A DNA stretch of 40,110 nt from Flavobacterium subsaxonicum WB 4.1-42 = DSM 21790 (GCF_000422725.1 NZ_KE383913.1:38375-78484), one strand, 5' to 3'. Counted from the first letter of the stretch, positions 23,934-32,285 are shown. Notes: generated by a model not told the origin, from the letters alone. Translations and numbers: made by a program.

Positions 23934-23965
23934 TCAGTTGCAGTAGGCAGTAGCTACGCGTACGT

Positions 23966-23992
23966 TCTGTCATTCCGACGCAGGAGGAATCT
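23966..23992. repeat. Dispersed intergenic repeat (CATTCCGACG type)
   Basis: CTGTCATTCCGACGCAGGAG followed by GAATCT resembles a repeat scattered between genes of many Bacteroidota genomes. The following bases to 24030 match the ACAACCCGGAACTC type repeat also seen near 31295-31460. Confidence 0.4.
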
Positions 23993-24040
23993 CACACACA
24001 ACCCGGAACTCACAACGCCAAACCCTAAACTGTGCAGCCA

Positions 24041-24089
24041 AATACTGAAGAGTCCACCATTTTTGAGGCTTGCCCCTATCGTAATTTTG
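24041..24089 (+). promoter_or_regulatory. Shared operator-promoter module, copy 2 (SDR gene)
   Basis: AATACTGAAG-nnn-CCACCATTTTTG is followed by TAATTTTG at 24082-24089, an exact -7 element, with TTTG 16 bases upstream of it. It mirrors 23451-23499. The leader to ATG 24180 is about 85 bases and contains a CCCCTCT/AGAGGGG hairpin at 24130-24150. Confidence 0.65.
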
Positions 24090-24129
24090 TAATGTAAAAA
24101 AACATAAATAATAACCGCCGAGTTCTTCT

Positions 24130-24163
24130 CCCCTCTGCTTTGGAGAGGGGTTGGGGGTGAGGT
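24130..24163. repeat. Dispersed repeat with hairpin in the SDR leader
   Basis: CCCCTCT-GCTTTGG-AGAGGGG followed by TTGGGGGTGAGGT is a common Bacteroidota intergenic repeat. Here it lies in the predicted untranslated leader of the SDR mRNA, 17 bases before the ATG. Confidence 0.5.
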
Positions 24164-24179
24164 AAAAAATCATAAAAAA

Positions 24180-24941
24180 ATGTCACAATCTAAAATAGCG
24201 CTTGTTACCGGCGGCAGCCGCGGCCTTGGTAAAAATATGGCCATTGCCATTGCAAAAAAAGGCCTTGATGTAGTAATTACTTATAACAGCCAAAAAGGCG
24301 AAGCCGATGCGGTAGTAGCCGAAATTGAAGTCCTTGGGCAAAAAGCAGTTGCATTACAGCTTAACGTTGCCGAGGCAGCTACCTTCGACAACTTTTTTAC
24401 CGAAGTTTCTACTGCTATATCCAACACTTTTGGATCCGATAAAATAGACTACCTGGTTAACAACGCCGGTATTGGCATCTACGCCAATTTTGCCGATACT
24501 ACCGAAGCCGACTTTGATACCTTGGTTAATATACAGTTTAAAGGGCCGTTCTTTTTATCGCAAAAAGCATTACCGCTGCTGGCCGATGGCGGTGGGATAA
24601 TCAATATTTCTACCGGTTTGGCGCGCTTTGCGACACCGGGCTACTCGGCGTATGCCTCTATGAAGGGTGGTATGGAAGTACTAACCCGCTATCAGGCCAA
24701 AGAGCTTGGCGCAAGGGGCATCCGTGTAAACATTGTGGCTCCCGGCGCCATAGAAACAGATTTTGGTGGTGGCATGGTGCGCGATAACGAGCACGTTAAT
24801 GCCCATATAGCATCGCAAACGGCATTGGGCCGCGTTGGCCTGCCCGACGATATTGGCGGCGTAGTAGCCTTTTTATGTACCGATGATGCCCGATGGATAA
24901 CAGCACAGCGCATAGAGGCTTCCGGCGGAATGTTCTTATAG
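24180..24941 (+). CDS. Short-chain dehydrogenase/reductase (SDR)
   Basis: The 253-residue classical SDR shows the cofactor motif TGGSRGLG (residues 10-17), NNAG near 96, a catalytic Ser in INISTG and the YASMK pair of Tyr and Lys, with PGAIETDFGGG after it. It should be a cytosolic NAD(P)H-dependent oxidoreductase of FabG type; the substrate is unknown. The C-terminus ends in the expected RIEASGGMFL. It is preceded by the operator shared with the HTH gene and followed by a strong terminator, so it is a single-gene unit probably induced by that regulator. Confidence 0.92.
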   Translation: MSQSKIALVTGGSRGLGKNMAIAIAKKGLDVVITYNSQKGEADAVVAEIEVLGQKAVALQLNVAEAATFDNFFTEVSTAISNTFGSDKIDYLVNNAGIGIYANFADTTEADFDTLVNIQFKGPFFLSQKALPLLADGGGIINISTGLARFATPGYSAYASMKGGMEVLTRYQAKELGARGIRVNIVAPGAIETDFGGGMVRDNEHVNAHIASQTALGRVGLPDDIGGVVAFLCTDDARWITAQRIEASGGMFL

Positions 24942-24946
24942 TATTT

Positions 24947-24972
24947 AAACGGGCTTTATGCCCGTTTTTTTG
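24947..24972 (+). terminator. Terminator after the SDR gene
   Basis: AAACGGGC-TTTAT-GCCCGTTT forms an 8-bp stem running into TTTTT. It starts 6 bases past the stop codon. Confidence 0.9.
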
Positions 24973-25033
24973 TTTTTGGCCGGCTTCTTCTTTAAAATTC
25001 TGCTTACTTTGCGGGGTATATTGAGCGCACTTT

Positions 25034-25606
25034 ATGAACCAGTTAATTTTAGACAACATCGCAAAACACATTCAGCTTGAACCCAATGAAGCCGACTATT
25101 TTTTGACCCTGCTAAAAGAAACTAAAGTTAAAAAGAACGGCGTTTTACTGCGCCCCGGCGACGTTTGCAAAACGCTTACGTTTGTTACAAGCGGCTGCCT
25201 TCGCCTCTATAAAACCGATGCGGATGGCAAAGACCATATACTGCTTTTTGCCCCCGAAGGCTGGTGGTGTACCGATAGCTACAGCTTTTACACACGAACC
25301 CCTGCCGAATATGGCGTTGATGCTTTAGAAGATACTACATGCCTGCAAATTACTGCCGAAAAGCTGGAACTGCTTTACAAGGAGGTACCTAAATTTGAAA
25401 GGTTCTTCAGGATATTATTTCAAAATGGGTTTATAATGTACCAAAGGCGCATTACAGCCAATACAAGCCTTACGGCAGAAAAACGCTACCACCGGTTTAA
25501 GTTAACCTATCCTAAATTAGAGCAGCGCATTGCCCAAAAGCAAATAGCCTCTTACCTGGGCATTACCCCGGTATTTTTAAGCCGGTTAAGAAAAAGAAAC
25601 GGTTAA
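25034..25606 (+). CDS. Crp/Fnr-like transcriptional regulator
   Basis: The 190-residue protein has the N-terminal cyclic-nucleotide-binding fold (KKNGVLLRPGDVCKTLTFVTSGCLRLYKTDADGKDHILLFAPEGWW), a dimer helix (ANTSLTAEKRYHRF) and a C-terminal helix-turn-helix, QKQIASYLGITPVFLSRLRK. The RxTxS phosphate-binding signature of true cAMP binders is missing (FYTRTPAEYGV), so it may sense another ligand, as many flavobacterial members do. It is followed after 73 bases by an NTF2-like gene, with an inverted repeat between them. Confidence 0.88.
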   Translation: MNQLILDNIAKHIQLEPNEADYFLTLLKETKVKKNGVLLRPGDVCKTLTFVTSGCLRLYKTDADGKDHILLFAPEGWWCTDSYSFYTRTPAEYGVDALEDTTCLQITAEKLELLYKEVPKFERFFRILFQNGFIMYQRRITANTSLTAEKRYHRFKLTYPKLEQRIAQKQIASYLGITPVFLSRLRKRNG

Positions 25607-25646
25607 TTTATAAAACCAGTTTTATTTTTACCTTTTTGTTTGGAGG

Positions 25647-25677
25647 TTACTTTGTACTATAATTTAAAACAAAGTAA
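25647..25677. promoter_or_regulatory. Inverted repeat TTACTTTGT...ACAAAGTAA before the NTF2-like gene
   Basis: Nine-base perfect arms with a 13-base spacer end two bases before the ATG at 25680. The first half TTACTTTG is one base from a -7 element and recurs as TTACTTTG near 25008 upstream of the Crp-like gene. I infer an operator, possibly of that regulator. Confidence 0.5.
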
Positions 25678-25679
25678 TT

Positions 25680-26048
25680 ATGGAAACTAACAGCATTGCA
25701 ACCACCGTAGATTTTTATTTTAAAGCCTGGAACACCCAGGGTGTAGAAAACATTAAAGCCCTTTTACAAAATTGCATTACAGATAATTGCGAGTATAAAA
25801 CCGAAACCGGTATTTTTTACGGCCTGGATGCCATTGCAGCCGTTATAGAAAACAATACTATAGAAGTACCCGGCAGAACGTTTAGGCTATGCTCTAATAT
25901 AGATGTGCATAACGATTGCGGCTGGTTCAATTGGGAATTGAACATACCCAACGAGGCAAGCACTGTTGGCACCGATGTATTTGAGTTTAATGCCGAAACC
26001 AAAATGGTAAAGATTATAGGGTTTTACCCGCAGCTTACGGCAATTTAG
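25680..26048 (+). CDS. NTF2-like (SnoaL-fold) protein
   Basis: The 122-residue protein has the pattern of the nuclear transport factor 2-like cone fold: an N-terminal helix (TVDFYFKAWNTQGVENIKALL), a Cys/Tyr pocket start (DNCEYKTETGIFYGLDAIAAVI), then strands ending in KMVKIIGFYPQL. Members act as small-molecule isomerases, hydrolases or binding proteins; the actual activity cannot be read here. It lies after the Crp-like gene with a candidate operator in the gap and before a bidirectional terminator. Confidence 0.75.
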   Translation: METNSIATTVDFYFKAWNTQGVENIKALLQNCITDNCEYKTETGIFYGLDAIAAVIENNTIEVPGRTFRLCSNIDVHNDCGWFNWELNIPNEASTVGTDVFEFNAETKMVKIIGFYPQLTAI

Positions 26049-26056
26049 CATAAGTA

Positions 26057-26090
26057 AAAAGTCCGCTCCCTTTGCAGGTAGCGGACTTTT
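26057..26090. terminator. Bidirectional terminator between convergent genes
   Basis: AAAAGTCCGCT/AGCGGACTTTT, an 11-bp stem with A/T tails on both sides, serves the NTF2-like gene (plus) and the lipoprotein gene (minus). Confidence 0.85.
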
Positions 26091-26116
26091 ATATATCTAT
26101 TTTATTTTATAGCAAT

Positions 26117-26503
26117 TTACTGAATTATAACCGTGCCGGATACGGCTACAATAATACCATCAGAATCGGCTGTGGCATTAACGGTATTTTTAAGGTCATC
26201 GCCCTGGTAAATTTTTAATGAAATGGTTTCGCCGGGTTGCCCCTCAAAACCGCCTGCATTAAAACTTGCCCCCGATGAGCCTTCTTCTGCCGTAAACGAC
26301 AACTCCCATGGCAACGATGTTACTTCGGCGCTGGTAGCACCACCCGATGCGGTAATGTAAGTAACATCAAGATCGCCGCTGTAATTACCTGTAATTTCGT
26401 AGGTAATATCACGAGATCCGCTAACTGAGCCATTGTCATCGTCAGACGAACATGATGTAAGCACCATAACGGCAACAAACATGCAAATAATTGATTTCTT
26501 CAT
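26117..26503 (-). CDS. Surface-type lipoprotein
   Basis: The 128-residue protein has a signal peptide with lipobox LTSC, the modified Cys being residue 18, followed directly by SSDDDNG. An acidic stretch right after the lipid-bearing Cys is characteristic of the lipoprotein export signal that sends flavobacterial lipoproteins to the cell surface. The remainder is a beta-rich single domain (ITYEITGNYSGDLDVTYITASGG) of a kind common in Flavobacterium without assigned function. A -7 element, TATTTTTG at 26537-26530, precedes it. Confidence 0.75.
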   Translation of the reverse strand: MKKSIICMFVAVMVLTSCSSDDDNGSVSGSRDITYEITGNYSGDLDVTYITASGGATSAEVTSLPWELSFTAEEGSSGASFNAGGFEGQPGETISLKIYQGDDLKNTVNATADSDGIIVAVSGTVIIQ

Positions 26504-26529
26504 GCGTATGAATTTTTATGTTGGTAACC

Positions 26530-26537
26530 CAAAAATA
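26530..26537 (-). promoter_or_regulatory. Candidate -7 element of the lipoprotein gene
   Basis: TATTTTTG on the minus strand matches TAnnTTTG, 27 bases before the ATG. No TTG is seen at -33. Confidence 0.4.
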
Positions 26538-26679
26538 AATTTTTATAAAAATTCACTTACCATAAATCTATGAGATTAACCTTACTTTAACCTCGCTTTA
26601 AATTTTCTTTAAGAAATAGTAAACAGCCTAAAACATCAGCAACAGCAAGTAAAATACTGATATTCAAACACGTATTTAC

Positions 26680-27234
26680 CTAAAGGAAACGCTCTGCTAC
26701 TATCAGCCATTCTTTTCCGTTGTGTTTCAGCAAATAAAGCCTTTCGGCAATAAAGCGGGCGGTGTATTTCTTGTGCTTATATACATGCCATGCACTATTA
26801 AATTCGGCGTAAGCCAGGTCGCGGTAGGCAATGGTCATGTGGGGTTTAAAGTTTCTCTCGCTAAAGTGCAGCGCAATTTCTGCAAAGGCAGCTTCAAAAT
26901 CATTAATTACCGCCTTTTGTACATTAGCCATTGCAGCGGTTACAACCGGGTGCACAAAAACCACCGGGTTTTTAGGGTTATCAAACACATCAAAATCCTT
27001 CAATTCTACCTCAAAAGATTTTTCGCCTACAGGCAAATTAGCAAACCAGCTAAGTACTTCGGTGTGCTTTGCGGCATCAATTTTAAACGGCGCTTTAAGG
27101 GTAATGTGGGGCATGTTCTTTAAGGCTGCTTTGCTGTTGTAGTTTAGGGCAAAGTCGTTACGAAAAGCCGTAACTTCATCAGAAATATCTTTTGGCGGAA
27201 CAAGTGCAATAAAATAGAGGTTTTGACTGGGCAT
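26680..27234 (-). CDS. 2H phosphoesterase, 2'-5' RNA ligase family (second copy)
   Basis: The 184-residue protein has the paired motifs PHITLKAPF near residue 43 and PHMTIAYR near residue 132 of the 2H superfamily. It is the more standard member compared with the 22742-23374 protein, lacking the basic insert. The predicted activity is hydrolysis or ligation of 2'-5' or cyclic phosphodiesters; substrate unknown. A -7 element TATCTTTG at 27258-27251 lies 17 bases before the ATG. Confidence 0.87.
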   Translation of the reverse strand: MPSQNLYFIALVPPKDISDEVTAFRNDFALNYNSKAALKNMPHITLKAPFKIDAAKHTEVLSWFANLPVGEKSFEVELKDFDVFDNPKNPVVFVHPVVTAAMANVQKAVINDFEAAFAEIALHFSERNFKPHMTIAYRDLAYAEFNSAWHVYKHKKYTARFIAERLYLLKHNGKEWLIVAERFL

Positions 27235-27250
27235 AGGCGGTACTTTTAAA

Positions 27251-27258
27251 CAAAGATA
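27251..27258 (-). promoter_or_regulatory. -7 element of the second 2H phosphoesterase
   Basis: TATCTTTG on the minus strand is an exact consensus match. The leader would be only about 10 bases. Confidence 0.5.
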
Positions 27259-27322
27259 AAAAGCTTTGTAACTTTTATTATTTATATTCGTCTGCTATTT
27301 AACACCAATCAAAACCAACACC

Positions 27323-28138
27323 ATGAAACAAATATTAACCTTTTGCCTGCTTATAATGGCAGCTACCTGCCTGAACGCCCAAACCATAAAAGGCATCCTT
27401 AAAGATGCCGATACCGGCGAGGCCCTGCCTTACGTAAATATTGGCGTGTTGAATAAAAATATTGGTACCGTATCTGCCGACGACGGTTCGTTTAGCCTGC
27501 CTATTTCCGCTGGCCATGATGCCGATACGTTGCGTATTTCTACCTTAGGTTATGCCAATCGCGATATTATTGTGGCTGCCGCCGAAAAGCAATTTGCCGC
27601 CAATCCGGTGCTAAAGCTGCAACCTGAAGCCATACAACTGCAACAGGTGGTGGTTTCTAACAAACCTCCAAAAGAAAGGGTGCTGGGCAATAAGACCGAA
27701 TCTAAAAACACAACGGTTGGCTTTACCAGTAATGTACTGGGCAACGAGCTGGGTATGATAATGAAGATTAAAAAATCGCCAACGCAATTAAAAACCTTTA
27801 CGGCATCGTTAGCATCAGATAATAACCCCAATGCAAAACTGCGCCTTAATTTTTATACCGCGAAAAAAGGCCTGCCCGATGTGCTTTTAAACACCCAGAA
27901 TATTATTGTAACGGCTCCGGCCAGTGGTAAACTGGTGGTAGACTTATTACCTTATAATATTATGATTGATGATGATGTTTTTGTTACGCTGGAGTGGCTG
28001 GAAAGTTTTCCGCAGGGGCTTAAATTTTCGGCCGGTTTGCTTGCTACCCCTATGGTTGCAAGGTCTACCAGCCAGGCCCAATGGGAAAAAATAAGCATGG
28101 TAGGTATAGGCTTTACCCTAACTACCATACACTGGTAA
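27323..28138 (+). CDS. CarboxypepD-regulatory-like domain secreted protein
   Basis: The 271-residue protein has a signal peptide ending near LNAQ (residue 20). It then shows the carboxypeptidase D regulatory-like domain that opens many Bacteroidota outer-membrane proteins: IKGILKDADTGEALPYVNIGV, GTVSADDGSFSLPI and LRISTLGYANRDI. The C-terminal half is unrecognised but beta-rich, with VFVTLEWLESFPQGLKFSAGL. There is no TonB plug or barrel, so it is a stand-alone periplasmic or surface protein. It ends 6 bases before the stop of the convergent gene at 28145. Confidence 0.8.
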   Translation: MKQILTFCLLIMAATCLNAQTIKGILKDADTGEALPYVNIGVLNKNIGTVSADDGSFSLPISAGHDADTLRISTLGYANRDIIVAAAEKQFAANPVLKLQPEAIQLQQVVVSNKPPKERVLGNKTESKNTTVGFTSNVLGNELGMIMKIKKSPTQLKTFTASLASDNNPNAKLRLNFYTAKKGLPDVLLNTQNIIVTAPASGKLVVDLLPYNIMIDDDVFVTLEWLESFPQGLKFSAGLLATPMVARSTSQAQWEKISMVGIGFTLTTIHW

Positions 28139-28144
28139 AAAATA

Positions 28145-28480
28145 TTACCCCTGTGTAACTTTTTCTACCTGTATATAATCGGGCATTAGGAGCAATTTAT
28201 ATATATTGCTTCTAAAGTAACCGTGTACGGTAAGGTTAATTTCTTTTTTACCTTCATTCTTTGGCACCATAAGCTTGTTAGAAATGGTTTTAGTATCATC
28301 GGTTTTAAACCAAATAGCATTTCTAAATCGGTACTTAATCTCTACATAGTCGGCGTTCTCTGTATTTTTATCATAGTCAATATACAGCATCGATATGTTT
28401 TTCCTTTTTCTGGACATAATGGTAAACATTCTCTTAAGAATGTGATACTTAAAATGAAATTGATCTACTACCGGATCCAT
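28145..28480 (-). CDS. Hypothetical protein
   Basis: The 111-residue protein is basic, with no signal peptide or membrane segment. It contains a Lys/Arg-rich stretch (RMFTIMSRKRKNIS) and alternating strands after it. I recognise no family. ATG at 28480 starts MDPVVDQF; Met18 or Met22 are possible later starts. Its composition is more AT-rich than its neighbours. It is tail-to-tail with the CarboxypepD-like gene. Confidence 0.5.
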   Translation of the reverse strand: MDPVVDQFHFKYHILKRMFTIMSRKRKNISMLYIDYDKNTENADYVEIKYRFRNAIWFKTDDTKTISNKLMVPKNEGKKEINLTVHGYFRSNIYKLLLMPDYIQVEKVTQG

Positions 28481-28828
28481 ATTTTTTTGCTTTTTAGGTT
28501 AATAACTACTTACAATCAAAATCCTAACTGCTAAATAATTAACAATTCAAATTAACATAACTTTCACATTTAAATCGTTACAATGTATCAAAAAGTCGAT
28601 GTGTTGCATTGTTTGGCAGACGTACTGCAAAACGTAATTAAATTTTGGATAAAATTACGCCCGGCCAAGGCTATTACTATCATTAAGACAGTTAAATTAT
28701 AGCTTTATAAACGTTATGCTTAGCAGTTTTACCATTCCGGCATTAATTTAACAAAGTTTAAACCTAATACTGTGTGCACGTAGTTTACCTTAGTAGCACT
28801 ATGTCAATTTATTGGCAAGATCACCTCT
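28481..28828. other. Intergenic region before the AsmA-like gene
   Basis: About 350 bases without a credible gene. No exact TAnnTTTG is found close to the AsmA start; TACCTTAG near 28790 is a weak match. No hairpin or repeat stands out. Confidence 0.4.
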
Positions 28829-31291
28829 ATGAAACACAACTACACTAAAGCAAAAAATTACTGGAGCCTGCACTTACCCCGTTGGGCACGTATTATCTTC
28901 AGGGGCATTTTTGCCATTATCCTGCTTATCATTTTTGCCTACATAGGCCTGGCCTGGTATATTAATACCCACAAGAAAGAGGTTCTGGCATCGGTAACGG
29001 CATCTTTAAACGATGGCATTACAGGTTCGTTAACCATCGGCAAAATGGAAACTACCTTTTTAGAGGGTTTCCCGAGGGTATCGCTACGGTTAGAAAATGT
29101 GGTATTGCGCGATAGCCTTTACCCTACCCACAACCGAACGCTGCTTACCGCAGGCCGTGCCGAAGTTGCCATTAACACCCTTGCCCTTGTGCGTGGTGCT
29201 ATCGAGATTAAAAAAATAGCCATTAGCAATGCAGTTATAGACTTATTTACCGATGTTAACGGCTACAGCAATACTGCCATTTTTGCCAAAAAGAAAACGA
29301 CTGATAAAAGTTCCGGCGGAGGGGGTTTCCCGGAGTTGCGCAAGCTTACGCTGGATAATGTAAGCTTTACCGCCGATAACAAAAAAACCAACAAGCTTTA
29401 CAAATTTAAGGTTAACGACCTTGATGCCACCATAGATTACAACAGCGATGGCTGGGAGGCGGGTGTCGACCTGGAAGGATCTGCCCAGCGCATGGCTTTT
29501 AATACCAAACGCGGCAGCTTTATTAAAGATAAATCATTAGATGGACGTTTTGATATTATTTATAATGAAGACGAAGGTTTTTTAACCTTCGAGAAAAACC
29601 GGTTGGATATTGGTGGCGAGCGTTTTCAGATAGCTGCCAAACTGGGTGTGGGTGAGTCGTCTAAATTTACCATTAATATAGAAAACAACGATATTTTATG
29701 GAGCAAGGCGGCTAAGTTGCTTTCGCCCAACATTACCGAGAAACTGATGATGTTCGACCTTGTACAGCCTATTGCCGTTACCTGCGACCTGGTGGGCGAC
29801 TTTAACAGTGCCGGCGACCCGCTTATTTATGTTACCGCACAAATTAAAGACAACGTGCTAACAACGCCCGGCGGCGATGTTACCAACTGCAATTTTACCG
29901 GTGTGTTTAACAACCAAAACGACAGAAAACAGGAGTGTACCGATGCTAATTCGGCCATTATACTTACCAATTTTAGCGGCACCTACGCTAATTTGCCGTT
30001 TGTTATGAAAAAGGCCAGCATCCTTAACCTGGATAACCCCATAGCGCTGGGCGATTTTACATCGAACTTTGAAATGAAAAACCTTATAGGCCTTGTAGAT
30101 GCCGACCTGCTTAAATTTACAAACGGCACTGCCAGCGTTAAGGTTAACTTTAGGGCCGATATTGAAAATTTCAGGCTGGCAAAACCAAAGGTTTTCGGCT
30201 TGGTAAATATCAAGAATGCGAATGTTACATATGTTCCGCGAAAGCTGGATTTTAAAGATATTTCGGTTAACCTGAACTTTACCCGCGATAACCTGGAGAT
30301 AAGCGAGATTATATTAAAAAGCGGCAGGAGCATTGTAAATATGGAGGGCAGTATTAAAAACTTCCTTAACCTGTATTATACCGATCCGCAAAAGATAGTT
30401 TTGGAGTGGAAGATCAACAGTCCTCAATTGCATTTGGGTGAGTTTATGGGCTTTTTGGGTACGCGTAAAAAAACGCAGGCCGCTATTAAAAAGAACCGTA
30501 AAGGCAATTTTACCGACGACCTTAACCTGCTTTTCGAAAAAAGTAATGTAGATATGAAACTGCGTGTAGACAAGCTGTACTATAATAACTTTTATGCTAC
30601 CAATGCCAAAGCCGATGTACTGCTTACCGATACCGGTGTTTTTATAAAAAATGCAGGGCTTAACCATGCCGGCGGCACACTGGTTATTAACGGCAGCCTG
30701 CAACAAAGCAAGGTTAGTAAATACAGCCTGGATGCGGCTATTAATAATGTAGACATCAGGAAATTCTTTTACGCGTTTGATAACTTTGGGATGGAGTCGA
30801 TGAAGTCAGAAAATTTACGAGGCTTCTTTTCATCAAAAGCTAACGTTACCGGAAGCATTAATGACGATGGTAAACTTGTGCCGCGCTCCATGCACGGCCT
30901 GGTTAATTTTGATATTAAGCGAGGTAAACTACTTAATTTCGATCCGGTTACCAGCGTGGGCAAATTTGCTTTCCCCTTACGGGATGTAAAAAACATTGAG
31001 TTTTATAACCTTAAAGGCAGGCTTGATGTGCAGGGCGAAAAGGTTACCATACACCCCATGCAAATAAACAGCAGCGTGCTTAATATGGATATAGAGGGCA
31101 TATATTCTTTTGGAAAAGGCACACAGATTTATGTAGATGTACCGCTGCGCAACCCTAAAAAAGACAAAGAAATTACTGATAAGGATGAACTTGCCAAACG
31201 CCGTAACCGCGGTATTGTACTGCACCTAAAAGCCGAAGACGATACCGATGGCAAAGTAAAAGTAAAACTTGGAGGGAAAAAGGAGGAATAA
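28829..31291 (+). CDS. AsmA-like family protein
   Basis: The 820-residue protein has a basic N-terminus and one transmembrane segment at about residues 23-46 (IIFRGIFAIILLIIFAYIGLAWYI), then a long beta-rich periplasmic part. This layout and the N-terminal ASVTASLNDGITGSLTIGKMETTFLEGFPRVSLRLENV pattern are those of the AsmA/TamB-type envelope proteins. Those proteins are thought to take part in outer-membrane assembly or lipid transport. The C-terminal part holds another AsmA-type stretch (INGSLQQSKVSKYSLDAAI and FDIKRGKLLNFDPV). The gene stands alone. The lipid-transfer role is inferred from the family. Confidence 0.88.
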   Translation: MKHNYTKAKNYWSLHLPRWARIIFRGIFAIILLIIFAYIGLAWYINTHKKEVLASVTASLNDGITGSLTIGKMETTFLEGFPRVSLRLENVVLRDSLYPTHNRTLLTAGRAEVAINTLALVRGAIEIKKIAISNAVIDLFTDVNGYSNTAIFAKKKTTDKSSGGGGFPELRKLTLDNVSFTADNKKTNKLYKFKVNDLDATIDYNSDGWEAGVDLEGSAQRMAFNTKRGSFIKDKSLDGRFDIIYNEDEGFLTFEKNRLDIGGERFQIAAKLGVGESSKFTINIENNDILWSKAAKLLSPNITEKLMMFDLVQPIAVTCDLVGDFNSAGDPLIYVTAQIKDNVLTTPGGDVTNCNFTGVFNNQNDRKQECTDANSAIILTNFSGTYANLPFVMKKASILNLDNPIALGDFTSNFEMKNLIGLVDADLLKFTNGTASVKVNFRADIENFRLAKPKVFGLVNIKNANVTYVPRKLDFKDISVNLNFTRDNLEISEIILKSGRSIVNMEGSIKNFLNLYYTDPQKIVLEWKINSPQLHLGEFMGFLGTRKKTQAAIKKNRKGNFTDDLNLLFEKSNVDMKLRVDKLYYNNFYATNAKADVLLTDTGVFIKNAGLNHAGGTLVINGSLQQSKVSKYSLDAAINNVDIRKFFYAFDNFGMESMKSENLRGFFSSKANVTGSINDDGKLVPRSMHGLVNFDIKRGKLLNFDPVTSVGKFAFPLRDVKNIEFYNLKGRLDVQGEKVTIHPMQINSSVLNMDIEGIYSFGKGTQIYVDVPLRNPKKDKEITDKDELAKRRNRGIVLHLKAEDDTDGKVKVKLGGKKEE

Positions 31292-31294
31292 TTA

Positions 31295-31460
31295 TGAGTT
31301 GTGGGTTAAGAGTTAGGAGATATTATTTACATTGCTATAACCGCGAGGAAGGCACAACCCTGTTAGTCTTATAATTTTAAACGATACCAACTCGGTATAC
31401 CTCGCTAAGAATGATACAACTGGAAAAACAACTCATAACTCGCAACCCCCAACTCCAAAC
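31295..31460. repeat. Imperfect inverted repeat ATGAGTTGTGGGTTA...
   Basis: ATGAGTTGTGGGTTAAGAG near 31294 is matched in reverse by CAACTCATAACTCGCAACCC near 31431. It fills the gap between two convergent genes. The same family appears near 23993-24030. No gene is seen. Confidence 0.5.
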
Positions 31461-32237
31461 CTAATTCTTCCCTTCCTTTTCGTTAAGGTATTTCCAGTAG
31501 CGCTTGGGTACGTGCTGTATGTGCAGCTTCATGTTTTTACGGGCAGGTATGTTGGTGCTGTTAAAATAGTCTTTCCATAAAACCGAAGCCAGTTCTTCTT
31601 TGGCATCCACCAGCTCTGCGGGCAGGGTTATTTTTTTAGTGTCGATTGCCGATACAAATTCGTATGTAATTTCTTCAACGGTATGCAGGTTGTAAAACAG
31701 GCCGTACTTGCGCTTAACATCATAAATAATCCATTGCTGATCGGCGTAACGATTCTTAAAAAATAAAACGATAAGCGGCAGCACATTAAAATCAGGTTCA
31801 ACCGGGCAGTAGTAAATACCATCGGCCGTTTGCTGAAAACGTATAAACGCTTTCATGCGGTGCTTTTCGCGGTTAACTTTCTTGTTCATTTTAGAAATTG
31901 CTATAACATAGGGGTTGCCAAAATTATTCTCGGCACCCTTATCGTTATCAAAAATATACCGGGCAAAATGTAGCAGGTCCTCAAAAGTTTGCGGGTCTTC
32001 GCTCAGGTACGATTTGTAAAACATCTGCTGCCACTGCGGGCTCAGTTTTTTCCGCAGCCCGCTCCATACACGCTTTGCCTTAACCTCGTCATTCATAATT
32101 TCTACCGACTCCTGTAGCATAGCCGGTTGATACAGCTTATCCCATACCAGCTGCACAGCCGTTTCTTTACGGTCGTAAAACTCAAATATGGCGGTAAGCA
32201 GCCCCTCGAAAGAGCCATCAAAAATATAGGTGGTCAT
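31461..32237 (-). CDS. TIGR03915-type SAM-linked DNA metabolism protein
   Basis: The 258-residue protein starts MTTYIFDGSFEGLLTAIFEFY, the signature of the family always encoded next to the TIGR03916 radical SAM protein. Other recognisable parts are DPQTFEDLLHFARYIFDN and FIRFQQTADGIYYCPVEPDFNVLPLI. The pair is thought to act in DNA repair or modification, but no reaction is established. It is 48 bases downstream of its partner, the gap being filled by a near-perfect 27-base palindrome. Confidence 0.9.
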   Translation of the reverse strand: MTTYIFDGSFEGLLTAIFEFYDRKETAVQLVWDKLYQPAMLQESVEIMNDEVKAKRVWSGLRKKLSPQWQQMFYKSYLSEDPQTFEDLLHFARYIFDNDKGAENNFGNPYVIAISKMNKKVNREKHRMKAFIRFQQTADGIYYCPVEPDFNVLPLIVLFFKNRYADQQWIIYDVKRKYGLFYNLHTVEEITYEFVSAIDTKKITLPAELVDAKEELASVLWKDYFNSTNIPARKNMKLHIQHVPKRYWKYLNEKEGKN

Positions 32238-32256
32238 AATTTTTAAGGCATTTAAA

Positions 32257-32283
32257 CCTGCAAGGTTTTTAAAACCTTGCAGG
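32257..32283. repeat. Perfect 13-bp-arm palindrome inside the radical SAM operon
   Basis: The arm CCTGCAAGGTTTT is mirrored exactly around a single T. Versions of it lie at 1-24 and 68-94. It occupies the gap between the two co-transcribed genes and would form a strong mRNA hairpin; no U-run follows, so it is probably not a terminator. Confidence 0.85.
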
Positions 32284-32285
32284 AG

